Below, in pieces: positions 7,441-14,968 of a stretch of 38,131 bases of DNA. The translations under genes were made by a program, and so were the position numbers. Positions within the stretch are counted from its first letter, which is position 1. The number at the start of each line of letters is the position of its first letter. The notes beneath the pieces are model-generated. The model was given only the letters and a program-made list of their open reading frames with translations, was not told where the DNA came from and did no database searches. Source of the stretch: Paenibacillus terrae (lineage in GTDB: Bacteria; Bacillota; Bacilli; Paenibacillales; Paenibacillaceae); contig NZ_PNXQ01000016.1 in assembly GCF_005217525.1 (NCBI RefSeq), forward strand, positions 539,766 to 577,896. Direction: 5' to 3'.

Positions 7441-8207
7441 GCCTGAACCAAGCCTTCTGTCGGGCTGCTCGCAGAGGCATAACGTTTTACAGGAATCATG
7501 CCCGCCTCAAAACCGTATCTGCCCGCGCGAACAGCCAGCTTCATCGCCTCAGCCATTTTTACGGGGTCCTGAGCTCCTGATACAGCTGTATTCAACAGCA
7601 CGGCATCTGCCCCCAGTTGCATCGCCATTGCCGCATCTCCAGGTGAGCGAATGCCCGCATCGACGATAACTGGAACCTCCGCTTGTTCAATAATTAGCTC
7701 CAATGAGAACGGGTTTAGCAAGCCGCGTCCGGTACCAATGGGTGAAGCTCCAGGCATAACGGCATGTACACCAAGCTTTTGCAGCCTTTTGGCAAGAATC
7801 ACATCATCCGATATGTAAGGCAGCACGATAAAACCTTCCTCCAGCAGTTTTTCGCTGGCCTTGAGCGTTTCAAAAGGATCAGGCAGCAATGTCTTGCTAT
7901 CCCCAATGACCTCCACCTTAATCATATCGCACAGACCTGAGGCTCTCGCCAGCTGAGCGATGCGCACTGCCTCATCCGCTGTCGTCGCTCCTGCCGTATT
8001 AGGCAGCAACGTATAACGACTCAAATCCAGCGTATCCAGAAAATGTTGCTTATCCCGTTCCTCCAAATTTAATCTTCGCACGGCAAACGTCAATATTTCG
8101 GTCTCCGCAGCTTTCATAGCTTTGGATTGAATATCCAGATCAGGGAATTTTCCTGTACCCAATAACAGCCTTGAAGTAAAAGATGCTTTTCCAATCGTTA
8201 ACATCAT
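7437..8207 (-). CDS. thiG: Thiazole synthase
   Basis: This 256-aa TIM-barrel enzyme condenses deoxyxylulose 5-phosphate, dehydroglycine (from ThiO) and ThiS-thiocarboxylate into the thiazole phosphate moiety. Visible family segments include RLLLGTGKF at the N terminus, [16 protein letters not shown], the Schiff-base lysine in MIKVEVIGD (about residue 96), [11 protein letters not shown] and [15 protein letters not shown]. The length is typical. The start codon overlaps the thiS stop (TAATG), with GGGAGG six bases upstream; two ATGs stand in tandem and either may be used. Confidence 0.97.
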   Translation of the reverse strand: MMLTIGKASFTSRLLLGTGKFPDLDIQSKAMKAAETEILTFAVRRLNLEERDKQHFLDTLDLSRYTLLPNTAGATTADEAVRIAQLARASGLCDMIKVEVIGDSKTLLPDPFETLKASEKLLEEGFIVLPYISDDVILAKRLQKLGVHAVMPGASPIGTGRGLLNPFSLELIIEQAEVPVIVDAGIRSPGDAAMAMQLGADAVLLNTAVSGAQDPVKMAEAMKLAVRAGRYGFEAGMIPVKRYASASSPTEGLVQA

Positions 8208-8410
8208 TAACCGCCTCCCACAAAATGTACAATTTCCAAGCTATCTCCATCCTTCAGTACCGCTTCATCATGATCTTCACGAGTCAATATGTGACGATTC
8301 AGCTCCACCACTACAGTTTTTACTTTCAAATCCAGCTCTTTCAGCAGTTGATCCACATGAATGATCTGATTAGAAAAGGTCATGTTCTGACCGTTAATCG
8401 TCAGCTTCAT
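8207..8410 (-). CDS. thiS: Sulfur carrier protein ThiS
   Basis: This 67-aa beta-grasp protein ends in the required Gly-Gly (VHFVGGG). That terminus is adenylated by ThiF and converted to a thiocarboxylate. The MKLTINGQ start and LELNRHI-type strand are typical of ThiS. It overlaps thiO by four bases (ATGA) and thiG by one base. Confidence 0.95.
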   Translation of the reverse strand: MKLTINGQNMTFSNQIIHVDQLLKELDLKVKTVVVELNRHILTREDHDEAVLKDGDSLEIVHFVGGG

Positions 8411-9564
8411 TTGCTCGCCTCCTTTATACGTTCAGGAGAAAAGCTGCTTATTCCAAGCTCAGCCACACCAGCCCCTTTTAACAGCGCTGCAATCGCACGC
8501 CCGGTAGCTTCGCTCAGCAACACACCGTTCCGGTAGTGTCCGACCGCAGTATATACTCCTTCCACGCCGGGTACAGATCCAATACAAGGACGCCCCGCCG
8601 CTGCCTGCGGACGCAAGCCCGCCCAAGTGCGTATAAAAGAAGCTTCACGGACGCGAGGCAGCCAGGCAGAAGCACGGGCCAGCAGCCCCTCCAGGCTTCC
8701 AATAGTGACCTCTTTGTCAAACTGATGTGACAGACTCGTCGCCCCAATCCAAAGCTCGTTATTCCGCTTGGGCACCAGGTAAATATCATCGGCGTAAATA
8801 GTATATTCCAATGGATGATCCTTCAAGGAGACTGCAACAGCCTCACCCTTGACCGGATTAAGCGGATATTCAAAACCAACCTGCTCCAGCAGTCGCATAC
8901 TATCCAAGCCTCCAGCAATAATGACCTGTTCGCAGGAAAAAAAACCACTGTCTGTTTGCACGCCACAAACTCGCCCATGCTGTACTATGAGTTGCTCCGC
9001 CTGTGTACCAGTCCATATTGTTGCTCCCAGCACCGTAGCTGCCCTTGTATAAGCACAGCAAAGCTGGGCCGGAGAAATCTGCGTCTCCTTTGATCGGTAT
9101 ATAGCCCCGATCACTTGACCATCCAAACCTGGAATTCGGCGGGCCAATTCTCTGGTATCCCACCACACAGGATGATCATCCTCTCGCGCAATAGCCGCAT
9201 CCCAGCGTATTTGTCCCTCTGCTTCCGACCGGAAAGGGGTCACAAATCCTTCTGTCCGGAATTCTACTGGAACACCGGACAAATGCTCCAGGTCACGAAC
9301 CAGCTCGGGAAATGCATCCCGGCTTGTGCGAGCGAACTGCGCCAATTCCGGATCGGTGAATTCTTCACTCTCTGCTGCCAGCATCCCAACCGCAGCTCCT
9401 GAGGCTCCCTCGCCCGGAATGAATCGTTCCACCAATATCGTACTGCGACCCTCCTTGGCCACATGATAAGCAATCGAGCTACCGATGACACCTCCACCAA
9501 TGACCAAGCATTCAGCATGTCCAATAGCTTGTGCCCCTGTTTTTATCTCTGGCATATGTTCCAT
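8407..9564 (-). CDS. thiO: Glycine oxidase
   Basis: This 385-aa FAD-dependent oxidase of the DAO family supplies dehydroglycine for ThiG. The dinucleotide-binding motif is CLVIGGGVIGSSIAYH at about 19-34. GEGASGAAVGMLA follows, and the FAD-contacting C-terminal segment is TAVGHYRNGVLLSEATG. It is slightly longer than B. subtilis ThiO (369 aa) because of about 15 extra N-terminal residues. The ATG at 9564 has GGAGAGGAG just upstream; the fourth codon (9555) is an alternative. It is the second gene of the operon. Confidence 0.95.
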   Translation of the reverse strand: MEHMPEIKTGAQAIGHAECLVIGGGVIGSSIAYHVAKEGRSTILVERFIPGEGASGAAVGMLAAESEEFTDPELAQFARTSRDAFPELVRDLEHLSGVPVEFRTEGFVTPFRSEAEGQIRWDAAIAREDDHPVWWDTRELARRIPGLDGQVIGAIYRSKETQISPAQLCCAYTRAATVLGATIWTGTQAEQLIVQHGRVCGVQTDSGFFSCEQVIIAGGLDSMRLLEQVGFEYPLNPVKGEAVAVSLKDHPLEYTIYADDIYLVPKRNNELWIGATSLSHQFDKEVTIGSLEGLLARASAWLPRVREASFIRTWAGLRPQAAAGRPCIGSVPGVEGVYTAVGHYRNGVLLSEATGRAIAALLKGAGVAELGISSFSPERIKEASK

Positions 9565-9619
9565 CTCTCCTCTCCACTAATGATTCTGCTTGCGGCGATC
9601 TCCTACTTTCGTTTCACCA

Positions 9620-10240
9620 CTACAGGCTGTGCACTACCCGATCCGCCATTCGCTTGTACGCCATCGCAGCCGCAACGGGGGACTCAGCCTCCCAGATGCC
9701 GGACATCACCGCAATTCCGCTTGCACCCGCAGTATACAGCTCGTGAATATGGCGTGGTTGTATGCCGCCTAGAGCGATCACAGGAATGTTCAGCAGCCTG
9801 CATATGCGCTCAAGCTGTACTATACCTCGCGGAGTAACACCAGGCTTGCAGTTAGTCTCATACACATGGCCATAGAGTACATAATCCGCTCCTGCCTGTT
9901 CGGCAGCCTGTGCCTCCTCCAAAGAATGCACCGACACCCCGCACCGCGTACCCTCTGAAAGTAAGCTTTTAACAGATGCAACAGGTAATCCGTCAGCCGG
10001 TAGCTGGATAGCTCCAACGGAGGTCAGCAATGCAACATCCACCCGGTCATTTACTGCAATTTGCTGTAAAGGAACTCCACGATTCACCATACTGCGGGTT
10101 AAAGCAAGCAATCCAGATGCGCCCTTCTGCTTCAAGCGCACGTGTACATAATGAACATACGGATGAATAGCAGCAGCCACTTGGGCAGTATGTGCATATG
10201 CATCGGTATTGCCTTCCGTCGTAATTACGTGCAATTCGAT
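9620..10240 (-). CDS. tenI: TenI-type thiazole tautomerase (ThiE-like TIM barrel)
   Basis: This protein of about 206 aa belongs to the thiamine phosphate synthase superfamily. The segments VSVHSLEEA, ADYVLYGHVYETNCKPG, VIALGGI and GIAVMSGIW match TenI, which aromatises the thiazole tautomer made by ThiG; they fit ThiE less well. The position at the head of thiO-thiS-thiG-thiF matches the B. subtilis ten operon. The start is unusual. GAGGTG is eight bases before an ATC codon (10238-10240), giving (M)ELHVITTEG, which resembles the MELHAIT start I recall for B. subtilis TenI. The first conventional start, TTG at 10232-10234, is 14 nt from the ribosome site. Confidence 0.88.
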   Translation of the reverse strand: MELHVITTEGNTDAYAHTAQVAAAIHPYVHYVHVRLKQKGASGLLALTRSMVNRGVPLQQIAVNDRVDVALLTSVGAIQLPADGLPVASVKSLLSEGTRCGVSVHSLEEAQAAEQAGADYVLYGHVYETNCKPGVTPRGIVQLERICRLLNIPVIALGGIQPRHIHELYTAGASGIAVMSGIWEAESPVAAAMAYKRMADRVVHSL

Positions 10241-10400
10241 CTTATTCTCACCTCACAATGGACTCAATGGTTGTAAGCTGACCCTGTATCTTTACAGTCT
10301 CATATCGTGCTATACGGTATGGACTGACCACGTTTACCAGCAAAAAAATGAAGAGGTACGGTATTATGAATACAAATATATGAATACGAACGAAAACGCA

Positions 10401-10429
10401 AAAAAACCACTTCCCGAAGGAAGTGGTTT
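10401..10429 (-). terminator. Leader terminator between the TPP riboswitch and tenI
   Basis: On the minus strand, AAACCACTTCC (10429-10419) pairs perfectly with GGAAGTGGTTT (10414-10404) around TTCG, making a very stable C(UUCG)G tetraloop. A run of T's (10406-10401) follows. It lies about 100 nt after the aptamer and about 160 nt before tenI, so it is the likely expression platform. Confidence 0.88.
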
Positions 10430-10529
10430 AACGTACGTCCAATAACCAAACGGATCATTATATCCGTATACGTATATCGTCCCACATACAAACAAAGTAA
10501 TAAATTCGTTACCTTGCTTGTACGGCGCT

Positions 10530-10619
10530 CACTTCCCTACGCTGGCATAACCCAGATCAGGTGCAAAGGGTCCGAAATCCATTTATTCCGTCTCAGCCGC
10601 ATGGGCGGCTCCCCTAGTG
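10530..10619 (-). promoter_or_regulatory. TPP riboswitch (THI element)
   Basis: On the minus strand the conserved aptamer elements occur in order: P1 CACT (10619-10616), GGGGAGCC (10614-10607), CTGAGA (10596-10591), GACCCTTTGCACCTGATCTGG split over 10572-10552, and ATGCCAGCGTAGGGAAGTG ending at 10530. It lies in the leader of tenI-thiO-thiS-thiG-thiF. TPP binding should turn expression off by allowing the downstream terminator to form. Confidence 0.96.
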
Positions 10620-10713
10620 TAACTATTTTATTGTATCAGCTAAAGATAGCTTAGCATATTTTCCTAATCCTGCAAACCCTGCTTCTTGTGAAGCTTGGTA
10701 CAGAACTGGATAT

Positions 10714-12267
10714 TTAATTGGCTTTACTTGACCATTCTTCCACATTCCACGTTTTGGTTACCCAATCCTCATAAAAGTCCGGTTCGTGAGATACGAGCAG
10801 TACCGTTCCTTTGTATTCCTTCAAGGCACGTTTGAGCTCATCCTTCGCTTTGATGTCCAAGTGATTGGTAGGCTCATCGAAAAGCACCCAGTTGCTTTCC
10901 CGCATTAGCAGTTTGCATAGGCGGACTTTGGCCTGCTCACCACCACTGAGCGCGGATAGCGGACGAGTGATATGCTCATTTTTCAAACCGCAACGCGCCA
11001 AATGCGCTCTGACTTCATGCTGGTTCAAGTGCGGGAATTCATTCCACACATCTTCAATCGGTGTAACTTTCTCTGCGCGTACCTCTTGCTCAAAATAAGC
11101 TGGCTGCAAGAAATCCCCTTGATAGGTCTTGCCACTGATCGGCGGAATTTTTCCCAGAATGGTTTTGAGCAATGTCGATTTACCGACACCATTGTAGCCC
11201 ACAATCGCAATTTTATCACCACGTTCAATCGTCATGGACATTTTAGGCAACAGGGCATGGGTGTAACCAATTTCAAAATCAATACCCTCAAATACTGTTT
11301 TCCCGCTTGCACGCGCTTCTTTAAATTGGAATGTTGGCTTAGCCGCTTCTTCCGGTTTATCAATGCGCTCGATTCGATCAAGCTGCTTCTCACGACTCTT
11401 CGCCCGACCTGACGTAGAGGCGCGAGCCTTATTGCGTTGAATGAAATCTTCCTGCTTCTTAATAAAATCCTGCTGCTTCTCATAAGCTTCAATATGCTGA
11501 TTTTTGTTCAGATCAGCCATTTCAAGGAACTTTTCATAATTGGCTGAATAACGGGTCATTTTGGCAAATTCAAGATGATAGATGACATTCACGACCTGAT
11601 TCATAAACTCAGTATCATGAGAAATAAGAATAAACGCATATGGATAATCCTTCAGATAACGTGTAAGCCATTCAATATGCTCTACATCCAAATAGTTGGT
11701 AGGCTCATCCAGCAGCAGCACATTCGGCTTTTCCAGCAGCAGCTTGGCAAGAAGCACCTTGGTCCGTTGTCCACCGCTAAGTGCGGATACATCCCGATCC
11801 AGTCCTATCGCCGCTAGGCCCAGTCCATTCGCCATTTCTTCAACCTTCACATCGATGAGGTAAAAATCCCCCATATCCAGTTGCTCCTGAATTTCACCCA
11901 TCTGTTCCAGCAGGACTTCCAGTTCTTCAGGAGAAGCTTCCCCCATCTTGTCAGTGATCTGCATCATTTCCTTTTCCAATTCCAACAATGGGAGAAAGGC
12001 GTCCTTCAGTACATCCCGCACCGTTTTACCGGGTGTCAGCTTGGTGTGCTGATCCAGATACCCATAACGTACACGTGGAGTCCATTCCACTTTGCCTTCA
12101 TCCTTAAGCAATTTTCCGGTCAGGATGTTCATCAGTGTCGATTTACCAACACCATTGGCTCCCACCAAACCTACACGTTCCCCTGCGAGCAAACGGAAGG
12201 ATACATTTTTAAACAATGCGCGGTCCCCAAAGTTATGGGATACATTTTCTACAGTCAATAAACTCAT
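10714..12267 (-). CDS. ABC-F family ATPase (YfmM-like)
   Basis: This 517-aa soluble protein has two ABC ATPase domains and no membrane segments. Domain 1 has Walker A GANGVGKST near residue 35, signature LSGGQRTK and Walker B LLLDEPTNYLD. Domain 2 has Walker A GYNGVGKST, signature LSGGEQAK and WVLFDEPTNHLD. The linker between them is rich in charged residues (QQDFIKKQEDFIQRNKARAS). ABC-F proteins act on ribosomes, resolving stalls or protecting against antibiotics. The N terminus MSLLTVENVSHNFGDR resembles B. subtilis YfmM more than YfmR or VmlR; this is from memory. The ATG at 12267 has AAGGAG 13 nt upstream, a long spacing. The gene is monocistronic and a 6-bp inverted repeat lies in its promoter region. 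Confidence 0.94.
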   Translation of the reverse strand: MSLLTVENVSHNFGDRALFKNVSFRLLAGERVGLVGANGVGKSTLMNILTGKLLKDEGKVEWTPRVRYGYLDQHTKLTPGKTVRDVLKDAFLPLLELEKEMMQITDKMGEASPEELEVLLEQMGEIQEQLDMGDFYLIDVKVEEMANGLGLAAIGLDRDVSALSGGQRTKVLLAKLLLEKPNVLLLDEPTNYLDVEHIEWLTRYLKDYPYAFILISHDTEFMNQVVNVIYHLEFAKMTRYSANYEKFLEMADLNKNQHIEAYEKQQDFIKKQEDFIQRNKARASTSGRAKSREKQLDRIERIDKPEEAAKPTFQFKEARASGKTVFEGIDFEIGYTHALLPKMSMTIERGDKIAIVGYNGVGKSTLLKTILGKIPPISGKTYQGDFLQPAYFEQEVRAEKVTPIEDVWNEFPHLNQHEVRAHLARCGLKNEHITRPLSALSGGEQAKVRLCKLLMRESNWVLFDEPTNHLDIKAKDELKRALKEYKGTVLLVSHEPDFYEDWVTKTWNVEEWSSKAN

Positions 12268-12342
12268 AAGCTGTTTTTGGCTCCTTATTGTCATCGGCGA
12301 TGCCGACTGTTCTTATTTCATATACATTTCTTTCAAAGCCTT

Positions 12343-12370
12343 ATTGTAGCACATCCGATAGCCTTATCGG
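12343..12370 (-). promoter_or_regulatory. Putative -10 element and inverted repeat upstream of the ABC-F gene
   Basis: On the minus strand, TACAAT (12348-12343) lies about 75 nt upstream of the ATG. Just upstream is the inverted repeat CCGATA-GCCT-TATCGG (12355-12370), covering the place where a -35 and spacer would be. No consensus -35 is visible, so activator or repressor control is possible. Confidence 0.4.
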
Positions 12371-12417
12371 AATATTGAAAATGGGTGAATTTGAAGGATT
12401 TTGATATTGTCTGCTTA

Positions 12418-12448
12418 TAAAAAAAGAAAACCACTCATAGGAGTGATT
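12418..12448 (-). terminator. Terminator of the Tad-like operon
   Basis: On the minus strand, AATCACTC (12448-12441) pairs with GAGTGGTT (12436-12429) with one G-T pair and a 4-nt loop, followed by TTCTTTTTTT. It lies 24 bp after the last gene of the operon. Confidence 0.85.
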
Positions 12449-12471
12449 TATTTAAAGATTGTTTAAAGATT

Positions 12472-13461
12472 TTATTTATAATCATTATCACATTTATATT
12501 CAAAATACCCTGCGGCTGCCGCAGATTTTTCATCTGTAAAACGCTCTGTCGCTTTAAAGGGGACTGGGCAGGACTCTCTGTAAAAATATTTCGTTCCGGT
12601 ATCCGGCTCTACGCCGCCGATCATGGCTTGCTTCCTGACGACTCTTCCGCCACCGAACCCATAGTTATTGTAGTACCTGTCTCCAACCGGGATTCCCTGG
12701 AGAAACGCCATCAGCCCCACATCATCTACCGTGTTATACCATTCCTCTTGTGAGATAAGCGGTAGCGTAAATGTATAGGATATACCATTATGTGCTGCTT
12801 TTTCGTTATGGAGATTAATGAGTCGGCCCAGATCCTCCTGAATGCTGTGAACAATGGTGGAACGTCGTACTTGCTCAAAAGCTTCCGGGTCATTCAGCAA
12901 CGAGATCGTTGTCTGTCCCTGAAGCTCCTTCTGAAAACCCTCTACCCACCTGTGATTCCTAGCATCATAGGCATGTACATAATTATCCAAAGTAAACCCT
13001 ACACTGTTACCTGCTGAATCGACGTAGGCATAAGGTTTTTTTTCACTCCATTTGGGTCCCTGGACAGCTTGTCCATGCTCATCTGTGTAAGATTCGGAAG
13101 CGAACACATAATAGCCGTCATAGTCCAGAATCATAAGTGCAGGCATATAATCCAATAATGCGCGTTGTGCCACTGTATCCCCATCAATTCCCATATTAAG
13201 AAAAAGGGTATGCAGGAACGTGTGCAGCGCTTCTTCTTTATCTACACGAAAAAACTTGTCCGAGCCATACCCAGCCTCTCGTTCCTGACGCTCATTCTGT
13301 GAAAGCACGACACCTGCATCCTGAGCTGCGGTACGAAGGGCCGAGGTATATTTCATTTCCAATTGCTGTACTTCGCGCTGGTTCTGCACCCGCAGGTCAC
13401 TAACCACGCCAAAGGGCAGAAAGAGCAGTATAAATATAACTGCAAAATCAGTAATCTTCAT
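12472..13461 (-). CDS. Large pseudopilin-like protein of the Tad-like operon, N-terminal membrane anchor
   Basis: I do not recognise a named family for this 329-aa protein. It has one hydrophobic segment at the extreme N terminus (about residues 5-21, FAVIFILLFLPFGVV), followed by a polar region with a helical start (QREVQQLEMKYTSALRTAAQDAG) and a large extracellular-type domain. That layout fits a minor or tip pilin of a Tad-type pilus, or a membrane-anchored surface protein. It is the last gene of the operon and overlaps the previous gene by 14 bp. The ribosome site is weak (GGGGG). The role is inferred from operon position only. Confidence 0.7.
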   Translation of the reverse strand: MKITDFAVIFILLFLPFGVVSDLRVQNQREVQQLEMKYTSALRTAAQDAGVVLSQNERQEREAGYGSDKFFRVDKEEALHTFLHTLFLNMGIDGDTVAQRALLDYMPALMILDYDGYYVFASESYTDEHGQAVQGPKWSEKKPYAYVDSAGNSVGFTLDNYVHAYDARNHRWVEGFQKELQGQTTISLLNDPEAFEQVRRSTIVHSIQEDLGRLINLHNEKAAHNGISYTFTLPLISQEEWYNTVDDVGLMAFLQGIPVGDRYYNNYGFGGGRVVRKQAMIGGVEPDTGTKYFYRESCPVPFKATERFTDEKSAAAAGYFEYKCDNDYK

Positions 13462-14002
13462 TCAGAACCATGCCCCCGTAAGAAGCTGTAACCGCAGGTT
13501 TGCCGCTATCTGTCCCACCAAGGAGCCATGATTTGTACAAGTCCGCAGGAGTTCGATTCGTATTGTGTACCCGCACTGTAAAATAATCTCCTGACATCAT
13601 GGTATACCGACGCGTTTGAGCCGGCTTTGGCTGCTGATTGTCCGGAAACAATACAGGCAAGATTTGCGGGCTATAGTAACCGTCATATACGGAGGAATAG
13701 TAACCGAGAAAACTATCCGGCCTCGCCGCATCTGCATAGTCCGGTACATATTTTTTGTGCATATGCTCCAATTCAACCTCATACGTATTTCCCGTCAGCT
13801 CTAGCTCACGTATAAAGTCGTTATACATTGTCGGTGTAATATATCCCTTGGTTCTCACCATATCAACAAAACGTACGGTTGAATGATACGTATTTAACCC
13901 GGAAATATCATTCTGCCGTTCAGCAGCTTGAGCTGCAGGCACTATGTACAAAAGCAATACAGCGAGCAGTGCCCCCAACAGCTTGGAAATAGATTGAACC
14001 AC
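13448..14002 (-). CDS. Exported protein of the Tad-like operon
   Basis: This 184-aa protein has a signal peptide or N-terminal anchor (SISKLLGALLAVLLLYIV followed by PAAQAAE, with a possible signal-peptidase cut after AQA). The rest is soluble and contains NTYHSTVRFVDMVRTKGYIT and an ELTGNTYEVELEHMHKKY segment; I do not recognise the family. The start is a GTG (14000-14002) with GGGGGAGG six bases upstream, one base after the stop of the preceding gene. A longer ATG start at 14059 would overlap that gene by 56 bp and has no ribosome site. It is probably a minor structural or TadE/TadF-like part of the pilus; the role is inferred. Confidence 0.75.
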   Translation of the reverse strand: MVQSISKLLGALLAVLLLYIVPAAQAAERQNDISGLNTYHSTVRFVDMVRTKGYITPTMYNDFIRELELTGNTYEVELEHMHKKYVPDYADAARPDSFLGYYSSVYDGYYSPQILPVLFPDNQQPKPAQTRRYTMMSGDYFTVRVHNTNRTPADLYKSWLLGGTDSGKPAVTASYGGMVLNEDY

Positions 14003-14003
14003 T

Positions 14004-14399
14004 TCAGTCCTCCCCCAATTTCTCAAAACGTATGGATTGTATTTCTCCATACTGATCACGCTGTGGATTCATGGAATATAAAGAGGAAGCATCAAGAGCC
14101 GATACATCGGGCTCAAACGGTTCGGAATACATATCGTACACTGTACCATCGACCTGGACAGTAATGCCGTCCTGCAAGTTCATACGGATTGCCTGCATTA
14201 CTTGAGTTCCTTTGACCCGTTCTGGCATACTCACCTCTAAAGTACGATTGATACGCCCCTCGGAATGCTCCTCCTGCTGCGATCTTAATTCCAGTGTAGT
14301 GCCCATCTGACTGGACAGTTCTGCTGCCGCTGCACATGCGGTTATAAACAGCGTAACTGACACACCAAGCCGCAGCATACTTGAAGCGTGATCAGACAT
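14004..14399 (-). CDS. Small pilin-like protein of the Tad-like operon
   Basis: This 131-aa protein of unrecognised family has an N-terminal hydrophobic segment (about 9-27, MLRLGVSVTLFITACAAAAEL), which could be a pilin helix or a signal sequence, followed by a polar domain of about 100 residues. The ATG at 14399 has AAGGGAG nine bases upstream; an ATG three codons earlier directly abuts that site. It sits between the two neighbouring small pilin-like genes, 41 bp after the upstream one. It is a probable minor pilin or TadE-like pseudopilin, by position and topology only. Confidence 0.7.
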   Translation of the reverse strand: MSDHASSMLRLGVSVTLFITACAAAAELSSQMGTTLELRSQQEEHSEGRINRTLEVSMPERVKGTQVMQAIRMNLQDGITVQVDGTVYDMYSEPFEPDVSALDASSLYSMNPQRDQYGEIQSIRFEKLGED

Positions 14400-14440
14400 G
14401 CTACACATCTCCCTTACAATTGTTATACTTATTCTTCTTC

Positions 14441-14920
14441 CTAGGATTGGGTGAACAACAGCCCGCGAACAACGTTTGATTTATCCTTGACGATTTCCGC
14501 CTTGAATTTACCACTTGGATTTACATATTCGTTTTCTTTCTCACTCAGCGTATTCGTTATTTTTCCTGTCTTATCACTTCCACCATTCACCGCTCCATAC
14601 TGTTCACTGTCTGTGCTAATGTTCAGAGCATTACCGTACCACTGACCTGCCATGTTTTTTCCGGTTTTAATCTGAATACCAAATTGGTCCTTACCCTGAA
14701 ATTTTCGCAGCGCATTGGTCACCTGGGACCCGCTGATCGTTGTACCGTCATATACTGTAAAAGAGGCTTGAGACAACTCGGTCTGGATATCGGCAAAATT
14801 GTTTTGTGCCGTTTTGGTTGCCTCCTGTGCTGAAATAAACAAAATAACTACGATTGTGATCAGTGCAATGGTCAAAAATATGCCAGCAGCTACTTTTAAG
14901 GCTGTTGATGCGTTATTCAT
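14441..14920 (-). CDS. Candidate major pilin-like protein of the Tad-like operon
   Basis: This 159-aa protein has a short polar leader (MNNASTALK), then a 22-residue hydrophobic helix (VAAGIFLTIALITIVVILFISA), then an amphipathic EATKTAQNNFADIQTELSQ stretch and a beta-rich, glycine- and threonine-containing domain. This is the architecture of a type IV-like pilin. It lacks the clear G/E prepilin cleavage site of classic Flp pilins, so processing is uncertain. A good ribosome site AAGGAGAG lies nine bases before the ATG. It follows the gene for the membrane platform protein. Automated pipelines could mislabel it as a transporter permease, but it has only one membrane helix. Confidence 0.72.
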   Translation of the reverse strand: MNNASTALKVAAGIFLTIALITIVVILFISAQEATKTAQNNFADIQTELSQASFTVYDGTTISGSQVTNALRKFQGKDQFGIQIKTGKNMAGQWYGNALNISTDSEQYGAVNGGSDKTGKITNTLSEKENEYVNPSGKFKAEIVKDKSNVVRGLLFTQS

Positions 14921-14968
14921 TATTTTTCTCTCCTTAGCTGTGATATCGTAACAGTCGTATTAAAACTG

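Noticed and set aside
10209..10491. Short frames on both strands in the tenI leader
   Set aside because: They run through the TPP-riboswitch terminator and have no ribosome sites.
14441..14920. Transporter permease
   Set aside because: The protein has a single N-terminal helix and a soluble domain, which does not fit a permease.
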